Part shown: in pieces, positions 63,430 to 64,000 of the stretch | Position numbering within the stretch: position 1 is the first letter of the stretch | Layout: each line of letters opens with the position of its first letter | Origin: Winogradskyella sp. PC-19 | GTDB lineage: Bacteria > Bacteroidota > Bacteroidia > Flavobacteriales > Flavobacteriaceae | Length of the DNA stretch: 64,000 bases | Assembly: GCF_002163855.1 (NCBI RefSeq) | Contig: NZ_CP019332.1 | Location: 31,387-95,386 of the forward strand | Direction of reading: 5' to 3' | Position numbers and translations under genes: made by a program | The notes under the pieces: model-generated | The model's input: the letters and a program-made list of their open reading frames with translations, nothing else | What the model was told of the DNA's origin: nothing | The model's database searches: none

Positions 63430-64000
63430 CTAGTATTTGATTAGTTTTGAGCTAAATACATTATTAGAAGTCGTGTTTGTTATTCTTATAATATAAGGTG
63501 CTATTTCTAACCTGTTCAATCCGTTGAGGTTTATCTCGTTATTATTGACACTTTTTATTTCCTTATAGACTCTTCTGCCGTTTAAATCATAAATTGAAAT
63601 ATTAAATGCGTCTCCATTAAACTTTGACGGTATTTTAATTTGAATATTGTCTTTAAAAGGGTTAGGTGAGACACTAAATATTTCGATTTTATCATCATCT
63701 ATATCTAAAGTGTTATCTTCAACTGTAACAGTAGCATTACAGATTGAGCTATTTCCATTAATATCAGTAACAGTAAATGTTATAATGTTATCCCCAACAT
63801 CTGAAGATGTAAATGTATCTGGTGATACAGATATTGAAGCCACTCCACAATTATCACTAGAACCATCATCAATATCATTAGCAGTAATAGTTGCATTACC
63901 AGTTATATCTAATTGAATAGTTATATCCTGAGTTATACATACTGGATTTATATTATCATCAATCACAACATCTTGAGTTTGTGTAGATGTATTTCCGTTA
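63430..64000 (-). CDS. C-terminal part of an HYR-domain protein with T9SS sorting domain (partial)
   Basis: The frame is open from the window edge to a stop at 63430 and gives about 189 residues. The visible part has an HYR/Ig-like repeat (PVCITQDITIQLDITGNATI; DNCGVASISVSP; DINGNSSICNATVTVEDNT), where paired cysteines follow the HYR pattern, then a T9SS type A sorting domain (SVSPNPFKDNIQIKIP; YDLNGRRVYKEI; SSKLIKY). The start lies upstream of the window; a GTG at 63966 is only an internal codon. It is probably a long repetitive surface protein like its neighbour. Confidence 0.8.
   Translation of the reverse strand, partial: NGNTSTQTQDVVIDDNINPVCITQDITIQLDITGNATITANDIDDGSSDNCGVASISVSPDTFTSSDVGDNIITFTVTDINGNSSICNATVTVEDNTLDIDDDKIEIFSVSPNPFKDNIQIKIPSKFNGDAFNISIYDLNGRRVYKEIKSVNNNEINLNGLNRLEIAPYIIRITNTTSNNVFSSKLIKY

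Noticed and set aside
1-64000. tRNA, rRNA, CRISPR array, insertion sequence or prophage
   Set aside because: Reading both strands I saw no GC-rich tRNA-like cloverleaf, no regularly spaced repeats, no transposase or integrase motifs and no terminal inverted repeats.

Overview
The window reads as a chromosomal segment of a member of the Bacteroidota, most likely a marine Flavobacteriaceae. The evidence is low-GC DNA, promoters with the Bacteroidetes -7 element TAnnTTTG, several proteins ending in type IX secretion (T9SS) C-terminal domains, Bacteroidetes-type BamD, RpoZ and FabI, RprXY-like regulators, a YtxJ bacillithiol protein and several flavobacterial DUF families. Closeness to Winogradskyella/Psychroserpens-like genera is only my impression. 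No tRNA, rRNA, CRISPR array, insertion sequence, integrase or prophage was seen. Almost everything is ordinary core genome, so I do not claim a new multi-gene system.

Layout. 1-7.5 kb: the edge of a divergent lipoprotein gene, then DUF6913-dapA (lysine/peptidoglycan precursor), bamD-rpoZ-coaBC-DUF4835, recN and fabI, ending in tandem terminators. 7.6-12.4 kb: two secreted T9SS proteins, each closed by a strong terminator. 12.4-17.4 kb: a glycosyltransferase-YbbR-coaE operon and an RprXY-type two-component pair. 17.4-27.2 kb: nine minus-strand genes (miaA, K+ channel, DUF3857 protein, DnaQ/GIY-YIG nuclease, yggS, a very AT-rich orphan, DUF1015, 3-hydroxyacyl-CoA dehydrogenase, Gfo/Idh oxidoreductase). 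27.3-30.3 kb: pcm and a TPR hybrid histidine kinase. 30.4-39.6 kb: an S15-type hydrolase, an NTF2-like protein, a DUF5686 outer-membrane protein, smpB, small lipoproteins, an NTF2/histidine-phosphatase fusion and the nucleoside catabolism pair deoC-deoD. 39.6-45.8 kb: a structured intergenic region, clpB, a divergent ytxJ-glycoside hydrolase pair, a DCC thiol oxidoreductase and hpf. 45.8-57 kb: rlmH, nadC-yihY-priA, an orphan LytTR regulator, rpsF-rpsR-rplI, a glycerophosphodiesterase, DUF6495, an ABC permease and hisS. 57-64 kb: a 2058-residue mosaic T9SS protein and the 3' end of an HYR-domain T9SS protein.

The points most worth a second look are: a nuclease gene whose only plausible full-length start is ATT; a 251-residue AT-rich orphan inserted between yggS and DUF1015; a group of genes whose -7 promoter box almost touches the start codon, predicting leaderless mRNAs; an element between clpB and deoC with two mutually exclusive hairpins; palindromes between clpB and ytxJ; an NTF2-like domain fused to a histidine phosphatase; and a voltage-gated K+ channel with a C-terminal zinc ribbon.
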